Assembly (NCBI RefSeq): GCF_025813715.1
Contig: NZ_CP107532.1
Span: 3,984,001-4,048,000, forward strand
From: Methylobacterium sp. FF17
GTDB taxonomy: Bacteria > Pseudomonadota > Alphaproteobacteria > Rhizobiales > Beijerinckiaceae
DNA: 64,000 bases
Reading direction: 5' to 3'
Below the pieces are notes generated by a model. The model searched no databases and was not told where the DNA came from. It saw only the letters and a list, made by a program, of their open reading frames with translations. Of the stretch, positions 8,597-17,435 are shown one piece after another. A program made the translations under genes and the position numbers. Within the stretch, counting starts at the first letter, position 1. Each line of letters starts with the position of its first letter.

Positions 8597-9396
8597 GCGA
8601 TGACCGGACCCGCGAGGCGGATTGGACCCGGCTGGCCCGGCTCACGCCCGCCCGGATCGGCCTCGGCCGGGCCGGATCCGGCCTGCCGACGCGGGAAGTG
8701 CTGCGCTTCGGGCTGGCCCATGCCCAGGCTCGCGACGCGGTCCACACACCCCTGGACCTGCAGGCCGTGACGGCCGGCATCGCGGCCCTCGGCTTCGAGA
8801 CCCTCGGTGTAGCCTCCGCCGCGCCCGACCGCGCCACCTACCTGCGACGGCCCGACCTCGGCCGTGCCCTGGCCGAGGAGTCCCGCGCGGCGCTCGCCGC
8901 CGGCGCCGGTGGACCGGTGGATCTCGCCCTGGTGGTCGCGGACGGGCTCTCGGCGCGTGCCGTGCACGAGGGTGCCGCCGGCGTCCTGGCGGCCTTCAAG
9001 CCCCACGTCGCGCGCGCCGGGTGGCGCCTCGCGCCCGTCGTCGTTGCCCATCAGGCCCGCGTGGCGCTGGGCGACGGCATCGGCGCGGCGCTGAAGGCTC
9101 GCGCCGTCGTGGTGGTGATCGGCGAGCGGCCCGGCCTGTCCTCGCCGGACAGCCTGGGGCTCTACCTCACCTTCGACCCGCGCATCGGGCGCTCGGACGC
9201 GGAGCGCAACTGCATCTCCAACGTGCGCCCCGCCGGGCTCTCGCACGATCTGGCGGCGTTCAAGCTGAACTGGCTCCTCGCCCGGGCCTTCAGCCTCGGC
9301 CTGTCCGGCGTGAACCTGAAGGATGGCAGCGACGCCGCCCTCGAGGCCGCGCCCGGCCCGGTCCCCGTCGCGGACGGCGCGCGGGACCACGCCTGA
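8593..9396 (+). CDS. eutC: Ethanolamine ammonia-lyase small subunit
   Basis: A 267-residue protein that forms the cobalamin-binding small subunit of ethanolamine ammonia-lyase with EutB. Recognisable features are the N-terminal LTPARIGLGRAGSGLPTREV, the segment DLALVVADGLSARAVHEGA, VVVIGERPGLSSPDSLG and the C-terminal RNCISNVRPAGL, which occur in this order in EutC. Start and preceding stop overlap as ATGA. Confidence 0.95.
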   Translation: MSDDRTREADWTRLARLTPARIGLGRAGSGLPTREVLRFGLAHAQARDAVHTPLDLQAVTAGIAALGFETLGVASAAPDRATYLRRPDLGRALAEESRAALAAGAGGPVDLALVVADGLSARAVHEGAAGVLAAFKPHVARAGWRLAPVVVAHQARVALGDGIGAALKARAVVVVIGERPGLSSPDSLGLYLTFDPRIGRSDAERNCISNVRPAGLSHDLAAFKLNWLLARAFSLGLSGVNLKDGSDAALEAAPGPVPVADGARDHA

Positions 9397-9529
9397 TCGC
9401 CGCGCGACCACCGGCGCCGAAGCGTGGCTGTGGCGGGGTCGCAACACCCCAAAAGCAACCCGACTTTGCCTTGGGAGCCCCCTTCCGCCGCCGCGATCCC
9501 GCCATAAACCGGGGCCACCTCAGGAAGCG

Positions 9530-9561
9530 CGGTAAACGGTAGTCCCCCCAACGCTTTACCG
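9530..9561. promoter_or_regulatory. Inverted repeat CGGTAAA-N18-TTTACCG upstream of ilvD
   Basis: CGGTAAA at 9530-9536 is the reverse complement of TTTACCG at 9555-9561, with an 18-base spacer. The half-sites are about 25 bases centre to centre and lie 127-158 bases before the ilvD ATG. Such spacing suits a dimeric or paired regulator, but a chance match cannot be excluded. Confidence 0.3.
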
Positions 9562-9687
9562 TGGAGTTCAGGCGCTTTCCGATCTGCGGTCCACGGGATC
9601 GTCCGTTGTCCATCCGGGCAGCGCGCGTCCCCGTGCCGGCGGTCGCCCTGACCTCAAGCGTAGCGGGCCGGGGCGGCGAGACAGACG

Positions 9688-11418
9688 ATGGACGCGCGTA
9701 ACACCGACAAGTCGAAGCTTCCGAGCCGCCATGTCACGGAGGGCCCCGAACGGGCGCCCCACCGCTCGTACCTCTACGCCATGGGCCTGACCCGCGAGCA
9801 GATTCACCAGCCGCTGGTGGGTGTCGCCTCCTGCTGGAACGAGGCCGCGCCCTGCAACATCTCGCTGATGCGCCAGGCGCAGGCGGTGAAGAAGGGTGTG
9901 GCGTCCGCCAACGGCACCCCGCGCGAGTTCTGCACCATCACGGTCACGGACGGCATCGCCATGGGGCATGCCGGCATGCGCGCCTCGCTACCGTCCCGCG
10001 AGGTCATCGCCGATTCGGTCGAGCTGACCATGCGCGGCCACGCCTACGACGCCCTGGTGGGGCTGGCCGGCTGCGACAAGTCCCTGCCCGGCATGATGAT
10101 GTCGATGGTGCGCCTCAACGTGCCGTCGATCTTCATCTATGGCGGCTCGATCCTGCCGGGCTCGTTCCGGGGCCGGCCGGTGACGGTGCAGGACCTGTTC
10201 GAGGCGGTGGGCAAGGTCGCGGTCGGCGACATGTCCCTCGACGATCTCGACGAGCTGGAACAGGTCGCCTGCCCCTCGGCCGGTGCCTGCGGCGCGCAGT
10301 TCACCGCCAACACCATGGCGACCGTCTCGGAGGCCATCGGCCTCGCGCTGCCCTATTCGGCGGGCGCGCCGGCCCCGTACGAGATCCGCGACAAGTTCTG
10401 CATGGCGGCGGGCGAGAAGGTGATGGAGCTCATCGCCAAGAACATCCGCCCACGCGACATCGTCACCCGCAAGAGCCTGGAGAACGCGGCCGCCGCCGTC
10501 GCGGCGTCGGGCGGCTCCACCAATGCGGCCCTGCACCTGCCGGCGATCGCGCACGAATGCGGCATCAAGTTCGACCTGTTCGACGTGGCCGAGGTCTTCA
10601 AGCGCACGCCCTACATCGCCGACCTGAAGCCGGGCGGGCGCTACGTCGCCAAGGACATGTTCGAGGTCGGCGGCATCCCGCTCCTCATGAAGACGCTCCT
10701 CGACCACGGCTTCATGCACGGCGACTGCATGACCGTCACCGGCCGCACCATGGCGGAGAACATGGAGCGGGTGCACTGGAATCCGGACCAGGACGTGGTC
10801 CGGGCCGCCAACACGCCCCTGACGCCCACCGGCGGCGTCGTGGGCCTGCGCGGGAACCTCGCGCCCGAGGGCGCCATCGTGAAGGTGGCGGGCATGTCGG
10901 AGGAGAAGCAGGTCTTCACCGGGCCGGCCCGCGTGTTCGACGGCGAAGAGGCCTGCTTCGAGGCCGTGCAGAAGCGCACCTACAAGGAAGGCGAGGTTCT
11001 CGTCATCCGCTACGAGGGCCCGAAGGGTGGCCCGGGGATGCGCGAGATGCTCTCCACCACCGCCGCCCTCTACGGCCAGGGCATGGGCGACAAGGTCGCG
11101 CTGATCACCGACGGGCGCTTCTCGGGCGCGACGCGGGGCTTCTGCGTCGGCCATGTCGGTCCGGAAGCCGCCATCGGCGGCCCGATCGGCCTGATCGAGG
11201 ACGGCGACGTCATCACCCTCGATGCCATCAAGGGCACCCTGGACGTGGCGGTGACGGACGAGGAGTTCGCCAAGCGCCGCGCCGCCTGGACGCCGCGCGC
11301 CAACTCGGCGACCTCCGGCTACCTCTGGAAGTACCAGCAGACCGTCGGACCGGCGGTAAACGGCGCGGTGACCCATCCGGGCGGCGCCGAGGAGACGCAC
11401 ACCTATGCGGACATCTAG
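9688..11418 (+). CDS. ilvD: Dihydroxy-acid dehydratase
   Basis: A 576-residue Fe-S dehydratase that converts 2,3-dihydroxyisovalerate (and the methylvalerate homologue) to the 2-keto acid in valine and isoleucine synthesis. The cluster-binding cysteines are in ASCWNEAAPCN, LAGCDKSLPG and CPSAGACGAQF, and TVTDGIAMGH plus GGSTNAALHLPAIA are family signatures. Length and motifs match the IlvD/Edd family, IlvD branch. The 3' end overlaps the start of exoR by 14 bases if exoR uses its first ATG. Confidence 0.96.
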   Translation: MDARNTDKSKLPSRHVTEGPERAPHRSYLYAMGLTREQIHQPLVGVASCWNEAAPCNISLMRQAQAVKKGVASANGTPREFCTITVTDGIAMGHAGMRASLPSREVIADSVELTMRGHAYDALVGLAGCDKSLPGMMMSMVRLNVPSIFIYGGSILPGSFRGRPVTVQDLFEAVGKVAVGDMSLDDLDELEQVACPSAGACGAQFTANTMATVSEAIGLALPYSAGAPAPYEIRDKFCMAAGEKVMELIAKNIRPRDIVTRKSLENAAAAVAASGGSTNAALHLPAIAHECGIKFDLFDVAEVFKRTPYIADLKPGGRYVAKDMFEVGGIPLLMKTLLDHGFMHGDCMTVTGRTMAENMERVHWNPDQDVVRAANTPLTPTGGVVGLRGNLAPEGAIVKVAGMSEEKQVFTGPARVFDGEEACFEAVQKRTYKEGEVLVIRYEGPKGGPGMREMLSTTAALYGQGMGDKVALITDGRFSGATRGFCVGHVGPEAAIGGPIGLIEDGDVITLDAIKGTLDVAVTDEEFAKRRAAWTPRANSATSGYLWKYQQTVGPAVNGAVTHPGGAEETHTYADI

Positions 11419-12304
11419 GACAGCCCTCGGCCGCGCCATGCGGCCGGCCTGGGCCGCCCGGGATCGGCCGCTCGCGTCGACGGGCCGGCGGCTCGTCGCG
11501 GCGGCGGCACTGCTGGCCTTCGGCGCGATCCCGGTGGCGGCGCTCGACGCCACCGCCCGGACGCCCGTGCCGAGCGGCAGCTACCGCAGCGCCCGCGAGG
11601 CGCTGCGCATGGGCGTGCGCGACTACAATGCCGGCGACAAGGAGGGCGCGGCCCGGGCCCTCGAATATGCCGCTGACCAGGGCCATGCCCTGGCCCTGTG
11701 GAAGCTCGGCCGCATGTATGCCGAGGGCGACGGCGTGCCCCACGACGATCTCAAGGCCTTCGAGTTCTTCTCGCGCATCGCCGACGACACCACCGACGAA
11801 GGTCCCGAGGCCCAGAATTCGGGCGTCGTCGCGAGCGCCTTCACGGCGCTCGGCGCCTACTTCCTCGACGGGATCAAGGGCACCTACGTGCGCGCGAACC
11901 CCGAGCGCGCCTACGACATGTTCAACTACGCGGCCTCGTATTTCGGGGATCCGAACGCGCAGTACAATCTGGGCCGTCTCTATCTCGACGGCACCGGGGT
12001 CGATACCGACCCGCGTCAGGCCGCGCGCTGGTTCAACCTCGCGGCCGAGAAGGGCCATGCCCCGGCCCAGGCGCTGCTCGGCCAGCTCCTCGTCAACGGG
12101 CAGGGCGTGCCGGCCCAGCGGGCGCGCGGCCTGATGTGGCTCTCGCTCGCCCGGGACGCCGCGCAGGGTCGCAAGGACGACTGGATCGTCGCCCTGTACG
12201 ACAAGACCTGGGCCTCCGCGAGCGAGGACGACCGCGCCGCCGCCCTGGCGCAGGCCTCGACGGCCAACGCCCAGGTCACGGGTTCGGCCCGGCGACGCCG
12301 CTGA
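11405..12304 (+). CDS. exoR: ExoR-like periplasmic Sel1-repeat regulator
   Basis: A 299-residue exported protein with Sel1/TPR-like repeats. After a cationic start and the hydrophobic segment LVAAAALLAFGAIPVAA it has the repeats AADQGHALALWKLGRMYAEGDGV, a mid repeat with YAASYFGDPNAQYNLGRLY and a third with AAEKGHAPAQALLGQLL. Order and wording closely follow rhizobial ExoR, the periplasmic protein that binds and inhibits the ExoS (ChvG) sensor kinase and so represses exopolysaccharide and activates motility genes. That role is from the family; the partner kinase is not in the window. The first ATG lies inside the end of ilvD; a second ATG at 11438 is an alternative, and both precede the signal peptide. 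Confidence 0.82.
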   Translation: MRTSRTALGRAMRPAWAARDRPLASTGRRLVAAAALLAFGAIPVAALDATARTPVPSGSYRSAREALRMGVRDYNAGDKEGAARALEYAADQGHALALWKLGRMYAEGDGVPHDDLKAFEFFSRIADDTTDEGPEAQNSGVVASAFTALGAYFLDGIKGTYVRANPERAYDMFNYAASYFGDPNAQYNLGRLYLDGTGVDTDPRQAARWFNLAAEKGHAPAQALLGQLLVNGQGVPAQRARGLMWLSLARDAAQGRKDDWIVALYDKTWASASEDDRAAALAQASTANAQVTGSARRRR

Positions 12305-12331
12305 GGCCGGGGCGGCCCCAGCGGCCCGACA

Positions 12332-12961
12332 TCACTGCTGGCTGGTGCGCGCCGCGAGGGCGGTCACGAAGGACGGCCGCGCCAGGATGCCGTTCACGTA
12401 GCCCGCGAGCTTCGGCCAGCGCCCGGCATCCACCGACTCACCGGCCAGATGCAGGTTGTGGAAGCCGGTGACCACCGAGATGTCCGCGATGCTGAAGGCG
12501 TCGCCGACGAGGTAGGCCCCCGTGATCTGCCCCTCGAGGTAATCGTAGATCTTCGGCAGTTCCTCGGTGAGCGCCTTGGTGACGGCGGTCTCGTCGCCGG
12601 GCTGACCCAGGAGCTTGGGCTTCACCACCCGGTTCGCGAAGGGCTTGATGATGGTCGCGAACATCTCCGTGTCGCCGTACTTGTCGAACCAGACCGCGCG
12701 GCCCAGCGCCTTGGGTTCGGTCGGGATCAGGGACGGGCTCGGAAACTTCGCCTCGAGATAGAACAGGATCGCCGAGGAATCCGCGAGCAGGAACCCGTCA
12801 TCGTCGAAGGCCGGGATCTTGCCGAGCGGGCTCGCCGCCTGGAAGGCCGGGTCCTTGTCGTGGAAGAACAGCGGGATGTGCTCGGCCGCCTCTCCCTTCT
12901 CCGCCAGGGCGACGAGGACCTTGCGGACGTAGGGCGAATAGCCGGTGCCGTAGAGCTTCAC
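12332..12961 (-). CDS. Glutathione S-transferase family protein
   Basis: A 209-residue GST. It starts at a GTG (VKLYGTGYSPYVRKVLVAL) with GGAGA about ten bases upstream. The N-terminal thioredoxin fold shows the active-site region GTGYSPYVRK, the cis-Pro segment PLGKIPAF and the glutathione-gamma-Glu contact LADSSAILFYLE; the C-terminal helical domain has FSIADISVVTGF, the conserved N-capping box. Substrate unknown. Transcribed after xthA (64 bases apart) and convergent with exoR. Confidence 0.85.
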   Translation of the reverse strand: MKLYGTGYSPYVRKVLVALAEKGEAAEHIPLFFHDKDPAFQAASPLGKIPAFDDDGFLLADSSAILFYLEAKFPSPSLIPTEPKALGRAVWFDKYGDTEMFATIIKPFANRVVKPKLLGQPGDETAVTKALTEELPKIYDYLEGQITGAYLVGDAFSIADISVVTGFHNLHLAGESVDAGRWPKLAGYVNGILARPSFVTALAARTSQQ

Positions 12962-13025
12962 GTGTGTTTTTCTCCGCTTTGGATGGGACAGCATTCCCCA
13001 ACCCGCGGAAGCGCGGATCGTTCGC

Positions 13026-13820
13026 TCACGCGTCGGTGAGTTCCACCGTGACAGGAACGTGATCGGAGGGCTTCTCCAGCCCGCGCAGGTGCTTCTGCAC
13101 CGAGGCCGAGACCAGCCGGTCGGCCGCCTGCGGCGACAGCAGCAGGTGGTCGATGCGGATGCCGGCGTTCCGGTTCCAGGCGCCCGCCTGGTAATCCCAG
13201 AAGCTGTAGACGCCCGCGCGCGGGTCGCAGGCGCGCAGGGCATCCGTGAACCCCTCGGCCAGGAGCGCGCGAAAGGCTGCCCGGCTCTGGGGCAGGAACA
13301 GGGCGTCGGCGCGCCACGCCTCCGGGTCGGCGGCATCCTCGGGGTCCGGGATCACGTTGTAGTCGCCGGCGAGCACCAGCGCCTCCTCGGCCTCGCGCAA
13401 ACCCTGCGCATGCAGGCGCAGGCGCTCCAGAAAGGCGAGCTTGTAGGGGTATTTCGGGCTGTCGACCGGGTTGCCGTTGGGCAGGTAGATGGAGGCCACG
13501 CGGACCGGGCTCACGCCCTCGCCGGAGATCAGCGCCTCGAGGTAGCGGGCCTGCTCGTCCTCCGGGTCGCCGGGCAGGCCGCGCCGGACCTCGCGCATCG
13601 CCAGGGGCGCCCGCACCAGCAGGGCGACGCCGTTATAGGCTTTCTGGCCCAGGGTCTCGACGGCGTAGCCCACCGCCTCGATCTCGGCGCGAGGAAAGGC
13701 GTCATCCTGGCATTTCAGCTCCTGCAGGCAGACCACGTCGGGCTTGGCCTCGTCGAGAAACCCCACGAGGTGGCCGACGCGCTGCTTGATCGAGTTGACG
13801 TTCCAGGTGGCGATCCGCAT
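13026..13820 (-). CDS. xthA: Exodeoxyribonuclease III
   Basis: A 264-residue AP endonuclease / 3'-5' exonuclease of the EEP superfamily used in base-excision repair. Signatures in order: MRIATWNVNSIKQR, VVCLQELKCQDD (metal-binding Glu), YNGVALL, VASIYLPNG, VLAGDYNVIP (catalytic Asp and Asn) and the C-terminal GIRIDHLLLS and KPSDHVPV (catalytic Asp-His). Start is the ATG opening the fold, because the frame upstream has no homology. It probably shares a transcript with the downstream GST gene. Confidence 0.94.
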   Translation of the reverse strand: MRIATWNVNSIKQRVGHLVGFLDEAKPDVVCLQELKCQDDAFPRAEIEAVGYAVETLGQKAYNGVALLVRAPLAMREVRRGLPGDPEDEQARYLEALISGEGVSPVRVASIYLPNGNPVDSPKYPYKLAFLERLRLHAQGLREAEEALVLAGDYNVIPDPEDAADPEAWRADALFLPQSRAAFRALLAEGFTDALRACDPRAGVYSFWDYQAGAWNRNAGIRIDHLLLSPQAADRLVSASVQKHLRGLEKPSDHVPVTVELTDA

Positions 13821-13972
13821 GGGCAGGGAATCCTGGCGCGAGGGGTCGGGGAGAGCGGCGAGGGGGGTCGGCGAGGGAGGTCGGCGGCCGCCGTGACGAA
13901 TGGGGCCCGTCATCGGGCCTTCGCGGCGGACTGGCAAGGCGTCCGACCGTGGCAGGATGGAGGGAGACCCGG

Positions 13973-14677
13973 ATGTCCGTGGACTGGCTGGCGCCCATCT
14001 GCGCCTATTGCGAGCGGAGCGATCCCGGGTTCTGGGCCGAGCCGGTGAACGCGCTGTCGAACGCCGCCTTCCTGGCGGCGGCGGGCCTCGCCGGGTGGCA
14101 GGCCCGCCGGAGCGAACCGCGCGACGGGCCGGCCCTCGCCCTCGGCGCGCTCGTGGCCGTGGTGGGCGTCGGATCGTTCCTGTTCCACACCCTGGCGGTG
14201 CGCTGGTCGCTGCTCGCGGACGTCATCCCGATCGCGCTGTTCATCTACGGCTATTTCGGGCTGGCGATGCGGCGCTATTTCGGCCTCGGCCCCCTGGCGG
14301 CCACGGGCGCCACCCTCGGCTTTGCCGCCTTCAGCTTCGGCCTGGAGCCGGCCCTCGACGCCGCCCTCGGCCGCGCGACGGACGCGCTCACCAACGGCTC
14401 CATCGGCTACGTGCCGGCGGTCCTCGCGCTCCTCGGCGTCGCCGCCGGGTTGCTGCGGCCGCAGGGCTGCGCGCTCGGACCGGCTCGGCGCCAGGCCGGG
14501 TGGGGGCTCCTCGGGGTGGCGGCCCTGTTCGCCCTCTCGCTGGGCTTCCGCACGCTGGACCGCGCCGTCTGCCCGGTCTGGCCGATCGGCACCCATGCCG
14601 CGTGGCACGTCCTCAACGCGGTGGTCCTCTTCGCGCTGATCCGCATCGCGATCCGCTACCGCGCGCGCCTTCCGTAA
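13973..14677 (+). CDS. Ceramidase-superfamily (CREST) integral membrane protein
   Basis: A 234-residue protein with about seven transmembrane helices. The start is the ATG after GGAGGGAGACCCGG. The N-terminal CERSDPGFWAEPVNALSNAA, then GSFLFHT, ADVIPIALFIYGYF and the C-terminal GTHAAWHVLNAVVLF match the alkaline ceramidase / CREST fold, in which an early Ser, Asp and three His bind zinc. Eukaryotic members hydrolyse ceramide; bacterial ones are largely uncharacterised and may be hydrolases of other amide lipids. Divergent from xthA. Confidence 0.8.
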   Translation: MSVDWLAPICAYCERSDPGFWAEPVNALSNAAFLAAAGLAGWQARRSEPRDGPALALGALVAVVGVGSFLFHTLAVRWSLLADVIPIALFIYGYFGLAMRRYFGLGPLAATGATLGFAAFSFGLEPALDAALGRATDALTNGSIGYVPAVLALLGVAAGLLRPQGCALGPARRQAGWGLLGVAALFALSLGFRTLDRAVCPVWPIGTHAAWHVLNAVVLFALIRIAIRYRARLP

Positions 14678-14846
14678 CCGCGAACCGCCCCGGCGCCGGC
14701 CGTTTTGTTGCGCCCCTGGGGGATTCGTTGCAGAAGATCGGGCCGCGTCGCGCGCGGCGTCCGCATCGGCCGATCGACGCGGGACCTGCACGGGTCCGTC
14801 GCCGGGCGCGACCGATTCACGACCCGGCAGATTTACGGAACACGTC

Positions 14847-16169
14847 ATGACACAGAGCCTCCGCATCGGCGTTGCCGGCCTCGGCACCGTCGGCGCCGCC
14901 GTCGTCCGCATGGTCGCCCGTCGCGCCGAGGCCCTCGGCCAGACCAGCGGCCGGACCATCCAGGTCACCGCCGTCTCGTCGCGCGACCGGAGCCGCGATC
15001 GCGGCCTCGACCTCACCGGCGTGACCTGGTTCGACGATCCCGTCGCCCTGGCGGCCTCCGCCGAGGTCGATTGCGTGATCGAACTGATCGGCGGCGCCGA
15101 AGGCGCAGCGAAGGCGACCGTCGAGGCGGCCCTGAACGCCGGCAAGCACGTGGTCACCGCCAACAAGGCGCTGCTCGCCAAGCACGGCGCGGCGCTGGCG
15201 AAGCAGGCCGAGGACCGGGGCGTTGCCCTGGCCTACGAAGCATCCGTCGCCGGCGGCATCCCGGTGATCAAGGCCCTGCGCGAGGGGCTGACCGGCAACG
15301 CCGTGTCGCGCATCTACGGAATCATGAACGGCACCTGCAACTACATCCTGACCCGGATGGAGCGCGAGGGCCTGACCTTCGAGGCCTGCCTCAAGGATGC
15401 GCAAGCGCTGGGCTATGCCGAGGCCGACCCGACCTTCGACGTCGAGGGCTTCGACACGGCCCACAAGCTCGCCATCCTGACGAGCCTCGCCTTCGGCACC
15501 GAGGTCGACGCGGAAGGGGTCTCCGTCGAGGGCATCTCGGCGATCCAGCCCCTCGACCTGACCATGGCCGAGGAGCTCGGCTACCGCATCAAGCTGCTGG
15601 GCGTCGCCCAGGCGGCGGCCGGGGGCATCGAGCAGCGTGTGCACCCGACCATGGTGCCGAAATCCTCCGCCATCGCCCAGGTCATGGGCGTGACCAACGC
15701 GGTCACTATCGATGCGGACGCGGTGGGCGAACTCACCCTGATCGGCCCCGGGGCGGGCGGCGAGGCCACGGCCTCGGCGGTGGTGTCCGACATCACCGAC
15801 ATCGCGGCCGGCACCCGACGCCCCACCTTCGGCCGTCCCACCGGGGCGCTGACCCCGTCGCAGCGGGTCGCCATGCAGCGGCACGAGGGCGGCTACTACA
15901 TCCGCCTCACCGTGCACGACCGCCCGGGCGTCGCCGCCGGCGTGGCCACCCGCATGGCCGAGCGCGAGATCTCCATCGAGAGCATCCTGCAGCGGCGTTC
16001 CGAGAGCGCGGCCTCGAAGGATCCGCATGGCCGCTCCGGCCAGCCGGTGCCCCTGGTCCTGATCACCTACGCCGCCACCGAGGGCACGATCCGGGCGGCC
16101 CTCGACGCCATCGCGGCGGACGGCCTCCTCGCCGAAGCACCGCAGGTGATCCGGATCGAACGCGAGTAG
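14847..16169 (+). CDS. hom: Homoserine dehydrogenase
   Basis: A 440-residue enzyme that reduces aspartate semialdehyde to homoserine (threonine, methionine and isoleucine route). The N-terminal NAD(P) fold has GVAGLGTVGAAVVRM; the catalytic domain has ANKALLAKHG, GGIPVIKALREGL, IMNGTCNYILTRM and the Lys-bearing EADPTFDVEGFDTAHKL. A C-terminal ACT domain (from about residue 350, YYIRLTVHDRPGVAAGVA) suggests allosteric control, as for threonine in other species. It stands alone with about 170 bases on the 5' side. Confidence 0.95.
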   Translation: MTQSLRIGVAGLGTVGAAVVRMVARRAEALGQTSGRTIQVTAVSSRDRSRDRGLDLTGVTWFDDPVALAASAEVDCVIELIGGAEGAAKATVEAALNAGKHVVTANKALLAKHGAALAKQAEDRGVALAYEASVAGGIPVIKALREGLTGNAVSRIYGIMNGTCNYILTRMEREGLTFEACLKDAQALGYAEADPTFDVEGFDTAHKLAILTSLAFGTEVDAEGVSVEGISAIQPLDLTMAEELGYRIKLLGVAQAAAGGIEQRVHPTMVPKSSAIAQVMGVTNAVTIDADAVGELTLIGPGAGGEATASAVVSDITDIAAGTRRPTFGRPTGALTPSQRVAMQRHEGGYYIRLTVHDRPGVAAGVATRMAEREISIESILQRRSESAASKDPHGRSGQPVPLVLITYAATEGTIRAALDAIAADGLLAEAPQVIRIERE

Positions 16170-16203
16170 GCAGTTCTCCCCTCCGGGTTCATCCGTCCGG
16201 CGG

Positions 16204-16253
16204 GTCCTTTGGTTCGGCAGTTCTTTGTATCCGTCGAGTCTTTGCGTCCGTTA
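16204..16253. repeat. Three degenerate direct repeats after hom
   Basis: GTCCTTTGGTTCGG (from 16204), GTTCTTTGTATCCGTC (from 16220) and GTCTTTGCGTCCGTT (from 16238) form a head-to-tail array with a period of 16-18 bases. It lies between hom and glpX, about 120-170 bases before the glpX ATG. Confidence 0.4.
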
Positions 16254-16323
16254 AGACACGATCCGGGGATGAATGAAGAAAAATGCGTGCAGCCGCCGGA
16301 ATTCAGTTTGTTCGACGCATTTT

Positions 16324-16336
16324 AGTTCTTAGAACT
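16324..16336. promoter_or_regulatory. Palindrome AGTTCT-T-AGAACT upstream of glpX
   Basis: A 6-bp inverted repeat with a single central base lies 35-47 bases before the glpX ATG, inside the most AT-rich part of the intergenic region, a position fit for an operator. No regulator is identified. Confidence 0.35.
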
Positions 16337-16370
16337 CGCCGAAACGTCAGCGAAGGGACGCAAGGCTTTC

Positions 16371-17354
16371 ATGTCCGGTGGCAATTTGGACTCGCGCGTG
16401 CCCGTCGCCCGGTCCCTGACCCTCGAACTCGCGCGCGTGACCGAGCGCGCCGCCATCGCGGCGGCGCGGCTGCGGGGGCAGGGCCGCGAGAAGGAAGCCG
16501 ACCAGGCCGCCGTCGACGCGATGCGCCTGGAGCTGAACCTGCTGCCGATTGACGGAACCGTCGTGATCGGGGAGGGCGAGCGCGACAACGCGCCGATGCT
16601 CTATATCGGCGAGCGCCTGGGCACGGGGGAGGGCCCCAAGGTCGATATCGCGGTCGATCCCCTGGAGGGCACCACCCTCTGCGCCAAGGACATGCCCGGC
16701 GCCATCGCGGTCACCGCCCTGGCGGAGGCGGGCTCGCTGCTCGCCGCGCCCGACGTCTACATGCAGAAGATCGCCATCGGCCCGGGCTACCCGGCGGGCC
16801 TGGTCGACCTCGACGCCAGCCCGGCCGACAACATCGCGGCGCTCGCCCGGCACAAGGGGGTCGACCCGGCCCAGATCACCGCGATCATCCTCGACCGGCC
16901 GCGCCACATGCAGCTCGTCGCCGCCGTGCGCGAGACCGGCGCCGGCATCCGCCTGATCTCGGACGGCGACATCGCCGGCATCATCCACACCGCCAACGCG
17001 GACGCCACCGGCGCGGACATCTACCTCGGCATCGGCGCCGCCCCGGAGGGGGTGATCGCCGCCGGCGTGCTGCGCTGCATCGGCGGCCACATGCAGGGTC
17101 GGCTGATCCTCGACAGCCACGACAAGCGCGAGCGCGCCGCCCGGATGGGCATCAGCAATCCGAACCGGAAGTACGAGCTCGACGACATGGCGCGGGGCGA
17201 CGTCATCGTGGCGGCGACCGGCGTGACGGACGGCGCCCTCCTCAAGGGCGTCCGCTTCAAGCCGGGCATGATCGAGACCGAGACGGTGGTCTACCGGTCC
17301 GCAACCGGCACCGTGCGGCGCATGCTCTGCGAGCATCGCCTCGGGGTGGGCTGA
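16371..17354 (+). CDS. glpX: Class II fructose-1,6-bisphosphatase (GlpX)
   Basis: A 327-residue metal-dependent phosphatase of gluconeogenesis, and of sedoheptulose bisphosphate handling in some bacteria. Family motifs are GTVVIGEGERDNAPMLYIGE, DIAVDPLEGTTLCAKDMPGA with the Asp-Pro-Leu-Glu-Gly-Thr metal site, IRLISDGDIAGII and GIGAAPEGVIAAGVLRCIGG. Length is normal for GlpX. The ATG opens a conserved N-terminus (LTLELARVTERAAIAAARL). Confidence 0.95.
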   Translation: MSGGNLDSRVPVARSLTLELARVTERAAIAAARLRGQGREKEADQAAVDAMRLELNLLPIDGTVVIGEGERDNAPMLYIGERLGTGEGPKVDIAVDPLEGTTLCAKDMPGAIAVTALAEAGSLLAAPDVYMQKIAIGPGYPAGLVDLDASPADNIAALARHKGVDPAQITAIILDRPRHMQLVAAVRETGAGIRLISDGDIAGIIHTANADATGADIYLGIGAAPEGVIAAGVLRCIGGHMQGRLILDSHDKRERAARMGISNPNRKYELDDMARGDVIVAATGVTDGALLKGVRFKPGMIETETVVYRSATGTVRRMLCEHRLGVG

Positions 17355-17394
17355 GGGGCGGGGTAGACTGGGGCGCGAATATCGCACCGACGCT

Positions 17395-17422
17395 GCGCCG
17401 TCCGGCTCCACCCGGACGGCGC
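17395..17422. terminator. Hairpin terminator between convergent glpX and the TPR lipoprotein gene
   Basis: A perfect 11-bp stem, GCGCCGTCCGG at 17395-17405 with CCGGACGGCGC at 17412-17422, and loop CTCCAC. It lies between two converging genes (stops at 17354 and 17436) and could serve both. There is no long T run. Confidence 0.6.
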
Positions 17423-17435
17423 CTCTCCGGTTCGC

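Noticed and set aside
9988..11553. A 521-codon minus-strand frame opposite ilvD
   Set aside because: Antisense to a clear ilvD; composition and lack of motif mark it as a shadow.
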